Under the pieces are notes generated by a model that searched no databases, was not told the origin of the DNA, and was given only the letters and a program-made list of their open reading frames with translations. A stretch of 64,000 nucleotides of DNA from Parietaria judaica. Lineage: Eukaryota > Streptophyta > Magnoliopsida > Rosales > Urticaceae. Numbering within the stretch: the stretch's first letter is position 1; the number at the start of each line of letters is the position of its first letter. Positions 23,929 to 37,014 of this stretch are shown in pieces. The position numbers were made by a program, and so were the translations under genes. The DNA lies in assembly GCA_954871525.1 (NCBI GenBank), contig OX940863.1, positions 9,648,001-9,712,000 of the forward strand. The letters are read 5' to 3'.

Positions 23929-26900
23929 TCACCCGCACGAAGTCCTTGCTTTGGCTCTCTCCCAAAACTCAGACCTCAAACCCTCGAGATACAGCTTCCC
24001 ATCGAACTCCTCCGACACCTCTGACGCCGACAAAGGAGTGCTGTATCGTTGCTGATCGGAGAAACGACCGCTCTGGTTACCCGCCTCATAGCTTTGCGTG
24101 CTCATGAAGCTTCTGTCAACCATGTCGCCCTCCAGAATGCGAAGTACCTTCACAAGAAAGAAACAAACTTTTAAGCCTGTGGTCACGTATCGACATACAA
24201 AGATATTTTTCCTAATCTTCAAGGTTTTACCTTGCACTCGAAGATGCGTTTTCAGTTTACTTTATTTTGAAGATAAAGTACCCAGGAATTCAAATCATCA
24301 ATGAATTCTGGTTGGCTTATTCGTGTGAAATTTTGGTTCGTTTCTATCACAAAATCACGAATATCATAATAACCTAATTGTGCCAAGTATATATGTCAAA
24401 TTTTCTTTCTCACCTGAGACATTCGAGGCCTATTCTGTGGGTTCCGATCGATGCACAAAGAAGCTGCATCCAACATGCAATAGACTTCCTGCTCGGAAAA
24501 TTGATTTCCAAGCCTGGGATCGATCAGCTCATCGATAGCGTATTGTTCTAGCAATGGCCGTGCCTGTCATTGAAAATCAATTTCTCAATCTCTATTTGCT
24601 GGTATGATATATATATATATATATATATATATGATATAGTAGATGTTAAATAAAATTTTGTTATTTTACCCATTCGGTGAGACACTGCTGACCCTTAGGT
24701 CGGTTCAGATCCACCGCTTTCCGGCCGGTGACGAGCTCCACCAACACTACCCCAAAGGAATAGACATCGGCTTTTTCTGTGATTTGACCGCTCTGAGCAT
24801 ATTCCGGTGCCAAATATCTGTTACACCGCAATCGAATGAGCTTTTTGATTGAATGCAAGTGAAGAAAGAGGTATGGGCAAGGCTATGGTTGAAAAAGTTA
24901 CCCGAAAGTCCCAATTACTCTTGTCTCCACACCGGTGTCTCCATCAGGCTGCCACCTGGCCAGGCCAAAATCACCGACCTAAAAGGCGAACGGAAATATT
25001 AAGCACTACCTTAGTTTCTCACAGCATGTGAACAAGTATTTACATATTCTATTAGCATTAAAAAGCACGAGAAGCACAATTAAAACAATGAAAAGAAAGC
25101 CCGGTTCACAATACGATAAACCCGTGTTAGATGAGAGTAATTAAACATAACAATAATTCATTGAGAAGTTAGAAGAATAAATTCAATAAATTAAACTGGT
25201 AATTTGAACAAATACCAATGGCTCAAAATCATGGGTGATGAGGATGTTGTTCGGTCGCATATCACGGTGGACGATGCATCCCACTCTGCACTCTTCGTGG
25301 AGATATCTCAACCCTCGAGCCGCTCCGACAGCCACTTTTTGTCGTGCCGACCATTCCAAAGGCTTCCGATGGTGCCCTAAAATTGATAAAGTTCATAATT
25401 ATGAGGTTGAATGACCTTCACATTGCAACTTCATCAAGTGTAATTTCTAGTGCTTGAGAATCAAACTTACCATAAAGATGAGAATCCAACGATCCATTGC
25501 AGATATACTCGTAAACCAGCAATCTTCTCTTGTCCTCGATGCAGAATCCGATCAGCATCACGACATTGCGATGCTGTGCACAGCTCAGTACTTCGACTTC
25601 TGAGCAAAACTCGAGATCGCCCTGCGAACTGGCCAGCTTGTGCTGCTTCACGGCAACAGCCTGTCCATCGGGTAGTACTCCTCTGTGTACGGACCCAAAA
25701 CCGCCCTCCGCCAAGAAATTGGCTTGAGAAAATCCACCTGTGGCAAGTTCCAGCTCAGCGTAGCTGAACCACCGAGGAGGTTTACCGAAAACAGGGGCTT
25801 TGTGTTGGCATATTGAACACAGCGGAGGTGGTCCGGGAGGGGCATTACGGGAAAGAGAAATTGCCTCTCGCACATTTCCACTGAAATCGGCATTACCTCT
25901 GTCGGGTTTCTTGAACTTATCTTTCAGAGGTTTGGAGGAGGATGCTTGAGGGCTCTCTCTGTACTTGTGATGAGAGCTTTGTTCAACGAGTTTTGAATTT
26001 GGGCTGTTATTGGAGTTCATAAAATCCAGTATCCATGGTTGGAACCTCAAGCTAGAGGACGACAACGACATATTCTCGCTGTCGGAATCTGAATCTTCGT
26101 GAATCTCTTGGGTTGTGAATGATCCCTGTTTCTTCAGGTCGCTTATCTCTGATACGAAGAGAGGGGAAGTTCCTAGATCCGAGTTCGATACAGACGAAGT
26201 CCCGGCTTCTGTGGCTGTGAATGGCGTCCCTAGCTCAGGACTGCTGTTTGGAGTCACGACGGGACGTCGGTCGGAATCCAACGATGCATTTTTCGTTTTT
26301 GTGTTCTTTTCCGACCCATCGTTAGGCTCAAAAGCTAATCGAGAGACAGAGTCGGAATCCTTCTTCGGAGTACCGTTCAAGTTTAGTCTAAGAACTTTTG
26401 GTTGCGAACGTTTCATGACCACAATGTTGCATTGCAGCTCTTCCATGCACCGCTTTTCCTCTTGTTTGAGATGTCTGCGGAAATCGAAGCAGGATTCATG
26501 AATTTACAATCATTAATTAAATTCAAAATGGGAATTATATATATTTTTTCTAAAAAGCGGTGAAATATACTTGTCTAGTACAACCCAACTGGCTTGAGCT
26601 TTCTTGGACTCAGTTGCTACTGCACCGCAAGGAGAGCCGTAAACGATCTTAATCTTCACATTTATCTGCCAAAGATCATCAATATAAGTTTCACAGCATA
26701 TGGTAAACCCGTTACTAAAATCCCGAGTATCGAAGAACGCTTACCTTGTTCGGATCATAAACATCATGAAGCTGAAGAATCATCTGCGAGCATGAATCTG
26801 TGATATCATACTTCTGCTCCGATACTGTTCCTGAGAGTGACCTTCGACTCCCGTTGGCACAGTCGCCGGAGAATCTCGGAAATCCCCATTTCCTACCTGA

Positions 26901-27161
26901 AGGATTGACGGAGCTGCATTAATCACCGGACCTACAAGTCAACCATAGAAGTCAACAGTGGAGAAGAAAGTCACCTGAAGTCTGCGAAGGGACGACCACA
27001 AGGAGCGTGATGCAGTCACCGGGCTGAACAACGTGAGTCAACGCCCAGACGAGAGCAATCTTCGGAATCTCCTTCGACGCCTTAACAGCAACGACAACTT
27101 TCTCCGCCGCCGCATCCAAAGTCTCTTTCTCCTGCTTCCCTCGACTCTGTTCAAGACTCAT
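23929..27161 (-). CDS. Receptor-like cytoplasmic kinase with N-terminal USP domain
   Basis: Nine minus-strand exons: 26975-27161, 26745-26896, 26571-26665, 25471-26474, 25216-25376, 24902-24978, 24670-24817, 24414-24563 and 23929-24147 (stop TGA). The phases join into 730 aa. The first about 170 residues form an adenine-nucleotide alpha-hydrolase/USP-like domain ([20 protein letters not shown]). A serine-rich linker follows, then a kinase domain with a glycine-rich loop ([11 protein letters not shown]), lysine K421 in VAVKQ, HRD at 516-518, DFG at 536-538 and APEYA. Relatives are often annotated as 'inactive protein kinase SELMODRAFT_444075-like', yet the catalytic motifs seen here are complete. 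The start is the first ATG after an in-frame stop. The substrate is unknown; the family belongs to the plant RLK/Pelle group. Confidence 0.9.
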
Positions 27162-28570
27162 TTCCGCTGCCGGAAATCCCCCCTTCTCGCTACTTAAATC
27201 ACACACAGCTCCAAAAGCCCATCACGCAATTTATGTAAGCCGAAACCAAATCTAGAAGATCGATCTCAAACCCCACGACCGACCCCAGGCATGTCCAGTT
27301 TCAGAATGACAAGACTTTATAATATCTTCCTTAAGCTTAATCTTATTTTCTCATAAAGAAAGGCTCTGAATCCAAGAGATAAACAGTCACACAATAATTC
27401 TTCTCAGCTCTGAATCTGACTGCGAAGAACGGTAAACAGAATCAATTAGAGAACTGTGCTATCAGAGCATAACAACAAAAAGACGTTAAAATATAATATA
27501 GATACATACACACACAGTCTTACAATCTTGTGAGACGACAAGGGTAGATCTTGACTGGCTTCAAATCAGCGAGTCAATTCGGTGAAAGAAACAGGGCTCA
27601 AATGGGTAAAACAAACAAACAGAGCAAGAATCTGAGCTTCTCGGGATTAAAATTCAAACGGTTTCGTCCAAAAACGCCTCGACAGAGATTCCCAAATGAA
27701 GACGATACGCAACAAACAACCATCAAATCACAAACACAAGCACAGGCTTTTTTTCCCCTTTCGATTATCAAACCCACATTGCAAATCAGCTCTTCGACCT
27801 GCAAAAAGGCCGAATGAGAAAGCCAAAAACGGAAAGTCGAGAAAACCCCACGACATAGAAAATAATATAATACAAGAACAAACAGCTAAAACTCGCCAAA
27901 ATGCCGAGAGAATCTTCAATAACCACCACATGAAATATATATATTATTTTTTCTCGCATACATCATAGGAACCCAGTAACGCCAAGACCCACCTGGATTG
28001 GATTGAGAACACGAAGAGCACTCCTTCACGTCCTCGAAAGCCACTGAAACCGACGGCCAACGAGCCAAACGCTACGATGAAAGTGAGAGAGCGAGTGGTG
28101 GATGGAGGAAAAACAGAGACAGACCCGCTTAACGAGAGAAACAAATTTAGGGTTTCGCTTCTATTTCAGGGACTTCACTGACTGAACAACCCCACTCCAC
28201 AAATTGGGAGAGAGAGAGAGAAATAGAGTACGCTTTTTTCTCGTGAATGTGAAAAAATATGAAACCGAAATCCAAGCAGAGACTTGCAGACAGAGAGAGA
28301 GTGACAAATGAGAAATATATATATATATATATATTGATCATATATTATGATATATTACAGTGTCATCAAATCCCATACAGTGACAGAGAAGGGAGAGAGA
28401 GAAGGGAGCCCAGACTGTGAAGAAACTCTCAGATCAGCGTCAATCAGATATTTGGCAGTTAATCGCCGTCGACGATTTAATTCACTTCACGTAAATGCCC
28501 TTCCCTATACTCGTTATCTACATTTCTGCCATCAGCTTTGAGTTGCTTAGACGGCGTCGTTTAATGAGCT
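27162..28570 (-). promoter_or_regulatory. Leader and promoter region of the kinase gene
   Basis: Upstream of the kinase ATG is about 1.3 kb of moderately GC-rich DNA, likely an untranslated leader, perhaps with an intron. GA/CT-rich runs (about 28205-28225 and 28385-28410) and the palindromic motif GACGGCGTCGTTTA at about 28550, frequent near plant transcription starts, mark the probable promoter. No TATA box or exact start site can be fixed. Confidence 0.4.
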
Positions 28571-30807
28571 TCGGGTGAAAAAAAAAATGTGTATATATTT
28601 TGTAGGAGCCGAAAAGGTTGCGTTTGACTTATCAGCATGTCGTTTAGTAAATCTATATAATATATAATAATATATACTATTTTTATCTTATCAATCTATC
28701 TAAGTCGAGCTCAACCACACTCCAAACATAGTTGGGCACAAACAACTAGGTCAAATATTAAACTCAATTTTGGGAATTTGAAAAATGTGGGACCCATCAT
28801 CTGCTTCTTCTTTCTTCTATACTATTTTTTTTTTTGTCACATATTTGAAGAGATTAATAAATTATATAGTTCAAAACTTCAAATTAAAGGGGAAAAGGGG
28901 TTATTAAAGGGAATATAGACTTAGGCTTATATTCCTAAGGATTTAAATGGATTTAGAATCTTTAGGATTAATTCGATATCTATTCTGTTGAATGTCCTAA
29001 ATTTGTATCATAAATGAGGCTTCTTTAAAGGGCTGAGTTTGGTGTCGCCGCTTTTGGTAACATTTAATTTAAGGAAAATATTAAAACTCAAGACATTCAT
29101 TTAGTTATTTTACATACTAAAGTCAATCATATAAGCTTACCAAATTATCAACTCAAAATTTTGATATTGATAAAAAAAAATACCATATTTTATTTATATG
29201 TTTATCATTCACCGATAAGAAAAAAATAAATAAACAAATTGAGATTTTTTCTTATATGTTTATGTCAATTAAAGATTTTCACACTAAGATGTACAATGCT
29301 CGTTTTGAGTCGGGTTTAACTACACATGGTGTATGATAAAAACCGTAACTATTGAGAGAATCCATCCACTGATCACAACAAATTATGTTATGAATACCGA
29401 ACAAACTCGTACGCGTACTACTTTACGGAGTTTCATTGCTTCCAAATTATTTTGTATGTGAATCGAAATTTTTGATAGGCCACGTAGCCGCCAACTCCCC
29501 GCCAACTCAAGTCACACCTTTCAAAATCCAAGTTCCAATTTAAACCCAATTCCCACGAATCATAAATAATCATAACATAAATAAATAAATAAATAAAATT
29601 AAAAACACACAAACTGAGTGAGTCACTGCCATACTTCCACGTGGCACATATTACCCAACAGTAAGTATTCTTGAGTCCCAAAACGGTGAATAAATACAAA
29701 ACCCTGTCTTCTCTCTCTTATCCTGCACCCCATCAATGCAATTTCAAAACCTTCATGTGGCAGAGCGAGCCATAAATGCCAACCTCACCACCCAGCTCAC
29801 GTTAGCATTCAATGCGTGGGTCCCACCTCTTGTTTCCCGTCGCCGTCCGCGCGAGCGAGTCTTCCAATGACTGGAGGCCGTCGTTTTGCTCCGGTCACCT
29901 ACGGAGTAGGTTAGCCGCGAGATGAGTAAGTACCAAACGATGCCGTTTTTGGGCGCAGCGCTCTTCTTTGGCGCCACGTAACCCGGATCGTGTCTGTCAC
30001 TGGTTTCGAACCTCCTAAATTGTTTGTTTATTATTATGCTTCTCATTATTTAATTCGTTTAAATAAAACCTTACGTAAAATAATAGGCTTCATTTTCGAG
30101 TCCAATATTTCATTTCTCATATCATAAAATATATTTTGTAATTAGACATTATAAGTTTATGATAAAGATAATTGCAGTAAATGTAAAAATATTCCAGCTT
30201 TGACCAAATAAAGCGGTAAAAGTTTAAAATGAAAAAATAACAATAAAATCAATGAATATAAAATGAAGTAATTTTCATCTAATTTTTTTCGTCATATGAG
30301 AAAAAATATTAGACAGTTGGAATGAGCAAATAAATATCTTAAGTGTAATTTAATAATAAAATTAATCATTGTTAAAAAAAAAATAGACAAAATTACATCT
30401 ATCACATTTATTAAATTTTAACTATTTTAATTAATTAAAATTCAAATATTCTTACTGTGATTATCATGTATTTTTAATACGAGGCTAGAGCCTAGAATTT
30501 ATTGAAATTATAAATTTATAATTAATTAAAGGGGGTTTAGGAAGCAGACAGTGCATGTTCATCATATTTAATTCAATTCACGGAGTACCAAAATGATGGC
30601 TCCATTCCATGCATAGTTTTATTATTCCTAGATAATTAACATATGATATTACTATTATGAATAATTAAATACAAATGTGTCGTGACAATTCGAGATTGTA
30701 TGGATTCTGACTTATTAAAACGAAGAAAACGGATTGAATAAACGTGTGCATGCCATGCACGTCCAAATTTTTCGAGTCTTTTCCGAATTCTAAATCCCAA
30801 TATAATA
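28571..30807. other. Intergenic region with a promoter-like island
   Basis: Most is AT-rich and featureless. The exception is about 29440-30010, which is GC-richer and contains a G-box (CCACGTGGC at about 29638), a TATA-like AATAAATAC near 29688 and a CT-rich start region. It looks like a plus-strand promoter, but the only frame after it is 44 codons from 29736. This could be a non-coding transcript, a small-peptide gene or a promoter relic. Confidence 0.4.
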
Positions 30808-30817
30808 TATATATATA

Positions 30818-31276
30818 GGGTTAATGACGGCAAAAATACCCAAAGTTTGGTCAAAGAACCCCTCGTGTACCCAAAGTTTAAAAGTGGTGGCAAAAGTACC
30901 CAAAGTCATATTTGGAGAGTTGACCACTCCATTCTCGTAACGCAGTTAACTTACTCGTTAACTCTGGCCACGTGGACAAACATGGGTTACTGACATTGCA
31001 ATTTTTTTGCCAAGTGGAAGAGCTCAATTAGGAGTTCAATTCGTTGGTTTGTCGTAAATGAGGCTGATGTAGGCTCATCCACGTGGAAAAAATTGCTATG
31101 TCAGCAACCCACGTTTTTCCACGTAGCTAGAGTTAACAGATAAGTTAACTGCGTTACGATAATGGAGTGATCAACTCCAAAAATGTGACTTTGGGTACTT
31201 TTGCCACCACTTTTATACTTTGGGTACAGGAGGGGTTCTTTGACCAAACTTTAGGTATTTTTGCCGTTATTAACCC
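30818..31276. mobile_element. Fold-back Mutator-like MITE, same subfamily as 15398
   Basis: The 459-bp element has the same start (GGGTTAATGACGGCAAAAAT) and inverted end as the copy at 15398 and is highly similar throughout. Flanks read TATATATATA on both sides (30808-30817, 31277-31286), matching a 10-bp duplication although low complexity weakens that evidence. CACGTGG cores occur in both arms. It is non-coding. Confidence 0.85.
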
Positions 31277-31286
31277 TATATATATA

Positions 31287-34200
31287 CATATAGCTTTTGA
31301 ATAAGGACAACGACCCTCATCAATTTCATAAAACTTCAAGTCATTTTATACTTGAAGAAAGAACAGAACAAAATTAAAGAAGGAGATATTTAATATTATT
31401 CAAATTGGGAGATTCAATTTCGAAGCAATGTGCTAAAATTGGGGACCAGTCACGAATATCAACAAATAAATTAATGGAGTGATTTCTCAACTGTGAAAAA
31501 ACAAAAACTTTGTTCTCTGCCCCCAATCAATTCTTTCACCGATGCCATTATTCAATTCAGCTATTTTTTGGCTTGTTTTTCAGTAAATGATAAATTTTTC
31601 AAAATTTAATTCTTTCAACTTTTGGAGGGAACAAGTATTAGTTATTTTATTTTATTTTTATGATATTTGCGGTAAAAAAAATTTAATTTTTTGATTAAAA
31701 GTGAAAATGTGATCTACAATTTTATTTTATTTTTGCGAAGAATTTGATTTATATTTTTTATAATTATGAAAATGTATGTCGTAAAAAAAAAGTGGAATAT
31801 GAGATTATTTTCTCTTAACTTATATATGAATTTTTACGCAAATGTGATTATTTTTCTCATGTTTACTTCTAGTTTATAATTTTATAGTGTGCTTTATTGA
31901 ATTGGTATGGTAATACTTCTGCTAGCCTTAGGTACTGAATTTTATTATATTCCTATAAATTTAACTGAGTTATTTATCCTACTAACTTGAAATTTATATT
32001 TCGCAAGTACTATACAATTTTGTCCATTTTTCTTTCTCTCATAAATTTTTTATTTTGTACGAAAGCAGAATATGACGTTATTTTCACCTTATTTTATATG
32101 TATTTCCTCCATTTCCCTTCCCTATGGTATAATATTAAACCAAAATTAAATGTAAGAAATTTAAATAGAGACTAGTGAGAGAAAAAAAAAATGTAAAATC
32201 CAAGGAGTGAAAAGTGAAGGTATCAAAAGAGTGTGATGAGAAATGAGTTGAGAAGACGGCTTTTGGAAATTTTGATGAATGATTGAGGCATCAAAGGTGG
32301 TTGGCATTGGCACAAGGCATCAAAGCCACAGAGTTGGGTACACCTTCATTCACTGTTTATTTTGTGTTCCCTAAAAGCTCGTTTGAGATTGCAATGCTAA
32401 AATATTGATGTCAAACCGGACCCGCCCGTCCTATTGGTTTATTTATTTTATTTTATTGGGTACAGCCCGTGTAATTTTTACGAAATTGAATTTTTATCAT
32501 TACCGAATCGGTAATAGCGATACCATATTGATTAAAAATCAATAATTGGTATGTTGCTGCTTTTGAAATGGTAGGAAATTAGCTTCCGGTGTATATAGTT
32601 TTGAATTTAAAAAAAAAAAAAAAACACGGCTTGTACTTAGGTTCTTTAATTTTTTTACTTGAAATATTAGTTTTTAATTAGGAACCCAACATTTGAAATT
32701 AATTAGATAATTAAAATTTTATGTTTTTATGTGTACGAAATTTATAATTTTAATTTATTACTATTTTAATAACTAATCTAAATAATTGAATTAGTCTTTC
32801 CAATAATGAAAAACATATACATAATGATAATATAGCTTCTTTTGAAAAAAAAAAAAATTGTCCTGAAAGCACTCTAGAGTTTAAATTTAAATCCATACAA
32901 TAGAACTTCTATATCATAATTTTTTATGGTCCCAACTCTAACTACTATTAGTAAATTATCCTTCGATAATATAATAAAAATTCTTTGATCTTAACAATAT
33001 TAAAACCAGTTTGGGGTTATTTTATTAGAAAAATAATAGAAGCTCTTTGGAAAGAAAAGAAGGAGGCCTCGTTAGGTACTTTAGGAGCCTCTCCCCACGC
33101 CGGGGAGGCCACTTCACGGCCTCAAAATAGCCGTGGCAACAACGTCCCGTCCCGGCCAAATGGCCGGGCAAAGACTGGTTCGGAATTGTATTTTCGAAAT
33201 ATCAAGATAAATAGTGGACCCATAAAAATTGAGCGAGACCACCATTATAATTATTATTGGTAATGAGGAGAATAGTCATAATAATTCATGTGCAGCTCAT
33301 AAAAGCAAGCAAGCACCCAGTCTCATCGCATTGGCATTTGCAGACTCTGTTCATTCGTGTCTCTTATCAAAAGCTGCTCAAAAACACACCGCTCTTATTA
33401 ATGCCTCATTAATTTGGTTTCGTGCTCTTTCTAGTCTAGATAATAGTTGTTGTTAATGATGATGAAAGACATTTCTATGTGCGATGCGACCTCTCTGACA
33501 TGTTTTAATTTCTTCATGTGTTTTGAATTCATCAAGATTTGAGACTCAAAATGGCAAATGCTAAAATCAGAATAATATCGATGTTTTTTTTATAAAAAAA
33601 AAAAATATAGATATAAGGAATTCGATTTTAAACTTTTTTCTTAAATTACGATTTTTATTATGCATTTTGATGCACTTTTTTAGATTGGTATTTGACATAC
33701 GGTTTTGAGATAAATATTTAATATGCAGTTTTAATGGTGGTTGAGTTGAGATAATGTATGTTTTTAGATTAAAAAAAAAAATTGTTGATTAATATCTGGG
33801 TAAAATTTCAGATCCGGTTTCTAAATTTGAATTCGGGTGATTAAATTGGGGTTAAAAAGATATGATTACTCAAGAAAATCAGTTTCAACTTTATTTGACA
33901 CTATTCTAAGAAGACTTAAATGTGTGTGCTATGTGGTGCTTTATCGTATTTTCAAAAGTAAAACGTTTGAAAATCTCTTGCTAATTGGTCTTTGACTAGG
34001 GACTTGTAAATTTTTTAAATACTATGTATGTTATAAAAAAAAATATGATTTATATTCTCAAAAAATATTATATATATTCTCAATTATTTTAGCAAAAAAT
34101 TATGGTGATATAAAAAAATTTGACATATATAAATAATATATTTTTTGGTTAATTTCTTACCATGAAGTTTTAAGGAGTAATCATGTATTATTTTTTTCCC

Positions 34201-34855
34201 TAAAAAAAAATATATGATTTGACTATGTTTTTGTATTTTTTTTTATCACATTTTTGTCGGTTTGACCGCATGATAACATGTAGCCCATAAAGTTTAAACG
34301 AAATTATAACTATCAAAATTTCAATTAGAAAATATTATCGTTGCATAAATTGGAATACAAATTTATTTTGGACAATCTTTACTGTTATCATCCACTTTTT
34401 ATAATTATTTTAGTATCATCTTATGTACATATTTCATAGATTAAGAAATTTAGTTATCCAAAAATATTGTTTCAGACTTTCAGTTGCCTAATGCAGGCCT
34501 GCCCAATCCACGAGTGAGTAGGGCGGTAGCCCCCGTCTTCAAATAGAGGCTCACGTAGGGAGTTTTTTTTTAACGTATATATAAGTTAATTCTAAAAAAT
34601 TGCAATGTCATAAATTAATGATGAGTTTTTATTTATTTTTCTCATTTCTCAGTGTCATAAATTGTTCATTTCTTATGTCCAAGTCTTTTTCTTTTTCTTT
34701 TTAACTTTTTAATATTTTTTCCATTCATTTTATGTCTTTTGTGTGTTTTTCTCTCTAATATTTTTCTAACTTGTTTAATTGCTATGTAAAAAAAAAAATT
34801 CGAAAAGAAACCTCGTATTATGTTCCACCCAAGGCCCCAAAAAAAGTTAGGTTGG
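31287..34855. other. AT-rich gene desert
   Basis: No supported gene. Around 32896-32990 a fragment resembles one end of the MITE at 279 (AATAGAACTTCTATATCATA followed by GGTCCCAAC). Bases 33060-33185 form an isolated GC-rich patch with GGCC words of unknown origin. The rest is AT-rich with poly(A)/poly(T) runs. Confidence 0.45.
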
Positions 34856-35389
34856 CTCCGGCCTAGAGCTGAAAGTCACGACGCACTATTCACACTCGCG
34901 ATGAGTCGCGACGTGGGCTCAAAAATCGCGACGATCGCGACTTGTGCTGCTGGTCGCGATGGGGAGAGGGCGATCCGCGTGATGGGCAATCGACGGCTCA
35001 CAATGAGCCACGTCAGAAATCCGCGTGAAGGGGGTAGTTTTTGTGTTTGTTTGTGGAAATAATAAACACTTTTTACCCGAATTTTATTACCCAACCACAA
35101 TTTCTACCAACTTTACTCGAATTTCAACCCTAAAATTTCAAATTTCAAATTCTTTTCACCCACTATCTCCCCACAATTATTTACCCACTTCACCCACCAT
35201 AATAATTATTCAACCACCCCACTCCCTCCTCAAACCCTATAAATACCACCTCTTCCACCCTCATTTCCTCACACCAATCTTCTATTCCTCTCTCCAATTC
35301 TCACAATTTTCTAAGCTTCCAAGTTCTAGAGTTCTAGAGTTCTCAAGTCCTAAAGTTCCAAAGTTCTAAAGTTTTATTTTTTAGTCATT

Positions 35390-35899
35390 ATGTCTCGAAG
35401 AAGCGGCGGTAGTTCCGGGGGTCGAAGGACGGCTAGGAATTTGCAACCCCAATTTCAACTAGGGGGAACATCGCACCCTACGCCCGACGACTACATTCCC
35501 GTTATGCTACCCGAAGAAATATTTCCCTCCCCGCCCAATCCAAATTATCTCGATGATACAGTACGGTCTCTAAGACCTAGTCTAGTCCGGGCGATGGGCC
35601 AGCACGACGCCAATCCGACGCGTGTGCCCCGAGCATTGGTTGACGCGGTAGCTCAATCAAGGGGAAATAACGATCCTTTTTTCAATCTCATGTTTCAACA
35701 ACACGACCAAGACACCGACGCCGACGCCGACGAAACTCAACGTCCCGAAGATGCCGAGGACGACTTTCAAACGCCGCCCTCGGTCCATGGTTCAAATGTT
35801 GGGGTTTACAACCGCGGTTCTCCTCTACCTTCCAATCAAGATAGCGGTGAAGCCTCCGTTGCCCGTCCTCGACGTGCTCGACGTCCTTCAACCGGGTAA
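35390..35899 (+). pseudogene. N-terminal fragment of a hAT transposase
   Basis: A 169-codon frame starts MSRRSGGSSGG and is rich in Pro, Asp, Arg and Ser, like the disordered segment preceding the BED zinc finger in plant hAT transposases. It has no BED finger and stops before any catalytic region. It sits downstream of a TATA-containing leader inside the element. Translation may occur, but transposase activity cannot. Confidence 0.6.
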
Positions 35900-36009
35900 T
35901 AACCTTTAGTCATTTCTCTATGCATAGCTATTATTCATTTTTCTATTTTATTAATTAATAATATTTAATAATTAATAAGTTAGTACTTAGTAATAACCAC
36001 TTCCTCGGA

Positions 36010-36498
36010 ATGGAACTCGAGCCCCAGGCGCGGATCACGGAGGCGGAATGGGCAACCGCCTTGAAATTTACTGAATTCCTCAAACCCTTTTATGCTATTA
36101 CTTTAAATTTTTCTAACAAAAAAATACCCTCTTTAAATCATGGTCTTTCGGGTCTATACCAAATTACGTCTGCTTTTCAAGAATTCTCAAATGACCCTAT
36201 TATTTCTCCCCTTATTTCGGGAATGATTGCAAAATACCAAACTTACTGGGATCCACCCCCGTTTTTGTTTTGCTTCGGTGCTATACTAGATCCTCGTTTT
36301 TCGTTTACTTGGGGGCCAATGATGTTAGCATGCGGGGAAAACATAGGGGTGGATTACAGGAATTATATTACGGTTGTTAATGAAGCGTTTTTTGCATTGT
36401 ACAGTGAATACGACTTGCGGTTCCCACAGTACAACGCACAGGAGGAGCAAAGGACAGTAATGGAAAGCCCAACGAAGATAGTAATTTTAAATAATTAA
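36010..36498 (+). pseudogene. Middle/C-proximal fragment of a RICESLEEPER-like hAT transposase
   Basis: The 162-codon frame contains EWATALKFTEFLKPFYAIT and, later, FGAILDPRFSF, which match the hAT transposase region before the dimerisation domain (the FLxxF and LDPRxK blocks). The usual Lys after LDPR is replaced by Ser. The frame ends soon after, without the hAT dimerisation domain, and about 110 bp of AT-rich DNA separates it from the upstream fragment, marking the internal deletion. Confidence 0.75.
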
Positions 36499-36980
36499 CA
36501 TACTTAAATATAATTTTGAAATAATTAATAAAGTTTGATAATTAAATTCGGGTAAAAAGTACTAAAAATAAATATTTCAAGAAAACAGGTACATATGCCG
36601 CAAACATCGCCCAACGAGTCGCGACAAATCGCGAGCCATCGCGACTGCGACGCGTCGCGACGTGAACAATCACGATTATTGGCGATTTGGTCACGACTCG
36701 CCGCGACGTCGCCAGTTTCAACTCTACTCTGGCTTAACGAGACCTTACTTTGTTCTACCAATAACGCGAGTACGTATTTTTTGACTTTTTGATTGGTTTT
36801 ATGAACTTGAGAATTGCTCATTTGCATTAATTAGTAAAAATATAATACAACATGACATCAATCGAATATTTAAAATCGAAAGCATACAGGAAAGGGCGAA
36901 GTCCGATTTTTGCTCGGTTGTGACTATTAAAAAAAGGGCTTTCCTAAACCGAGACTATGCGATATTTCAGAGAACTCAAT

Positions 36981-37014
36981 AATCGAAATCGAAATCGAAA
37001 TCGAAATCGAAATC
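36981..37014. repeat. CGAAAT hexanucleotide microsatellite
   Basis: Between five and six perfect head-to-tail copies of AATCGA/CGAAAT. Confidence 0.9.

Larger units (their letters stand above)
34864..36726 (+). mobile_element. hAT transposon, internally deleted, 8-bp TSD
   Basis: Terminal repeats TAGAGCTGAAA (left) and TAGAGTTGAAA (right, minus strand) fit the hAT consensus. The flanks CTCCGGCC (34856-34863) and CTCTGGCT (36727-36734) are an 8-bp duplication differing by two C-to-T changes. Both subterminal regions are packed with TCGCGA/CGCGAC words (about 34878-34965 and 36605-36712), typical transposase-binding repeats. Between lie a leader with TATAAATACC at about 35238 and two transposase fragments. 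The middle of the transposase and its C-terminal dimerisation region are missing, so this is a non-autonomous deletion derivative. Confidence 0.88.

Noticed and set aside
36525..36827. Arg/Ser-rich protein from the CGCGA-rich area
   Set aside because: It is translation of the hAT subterminal repeats.
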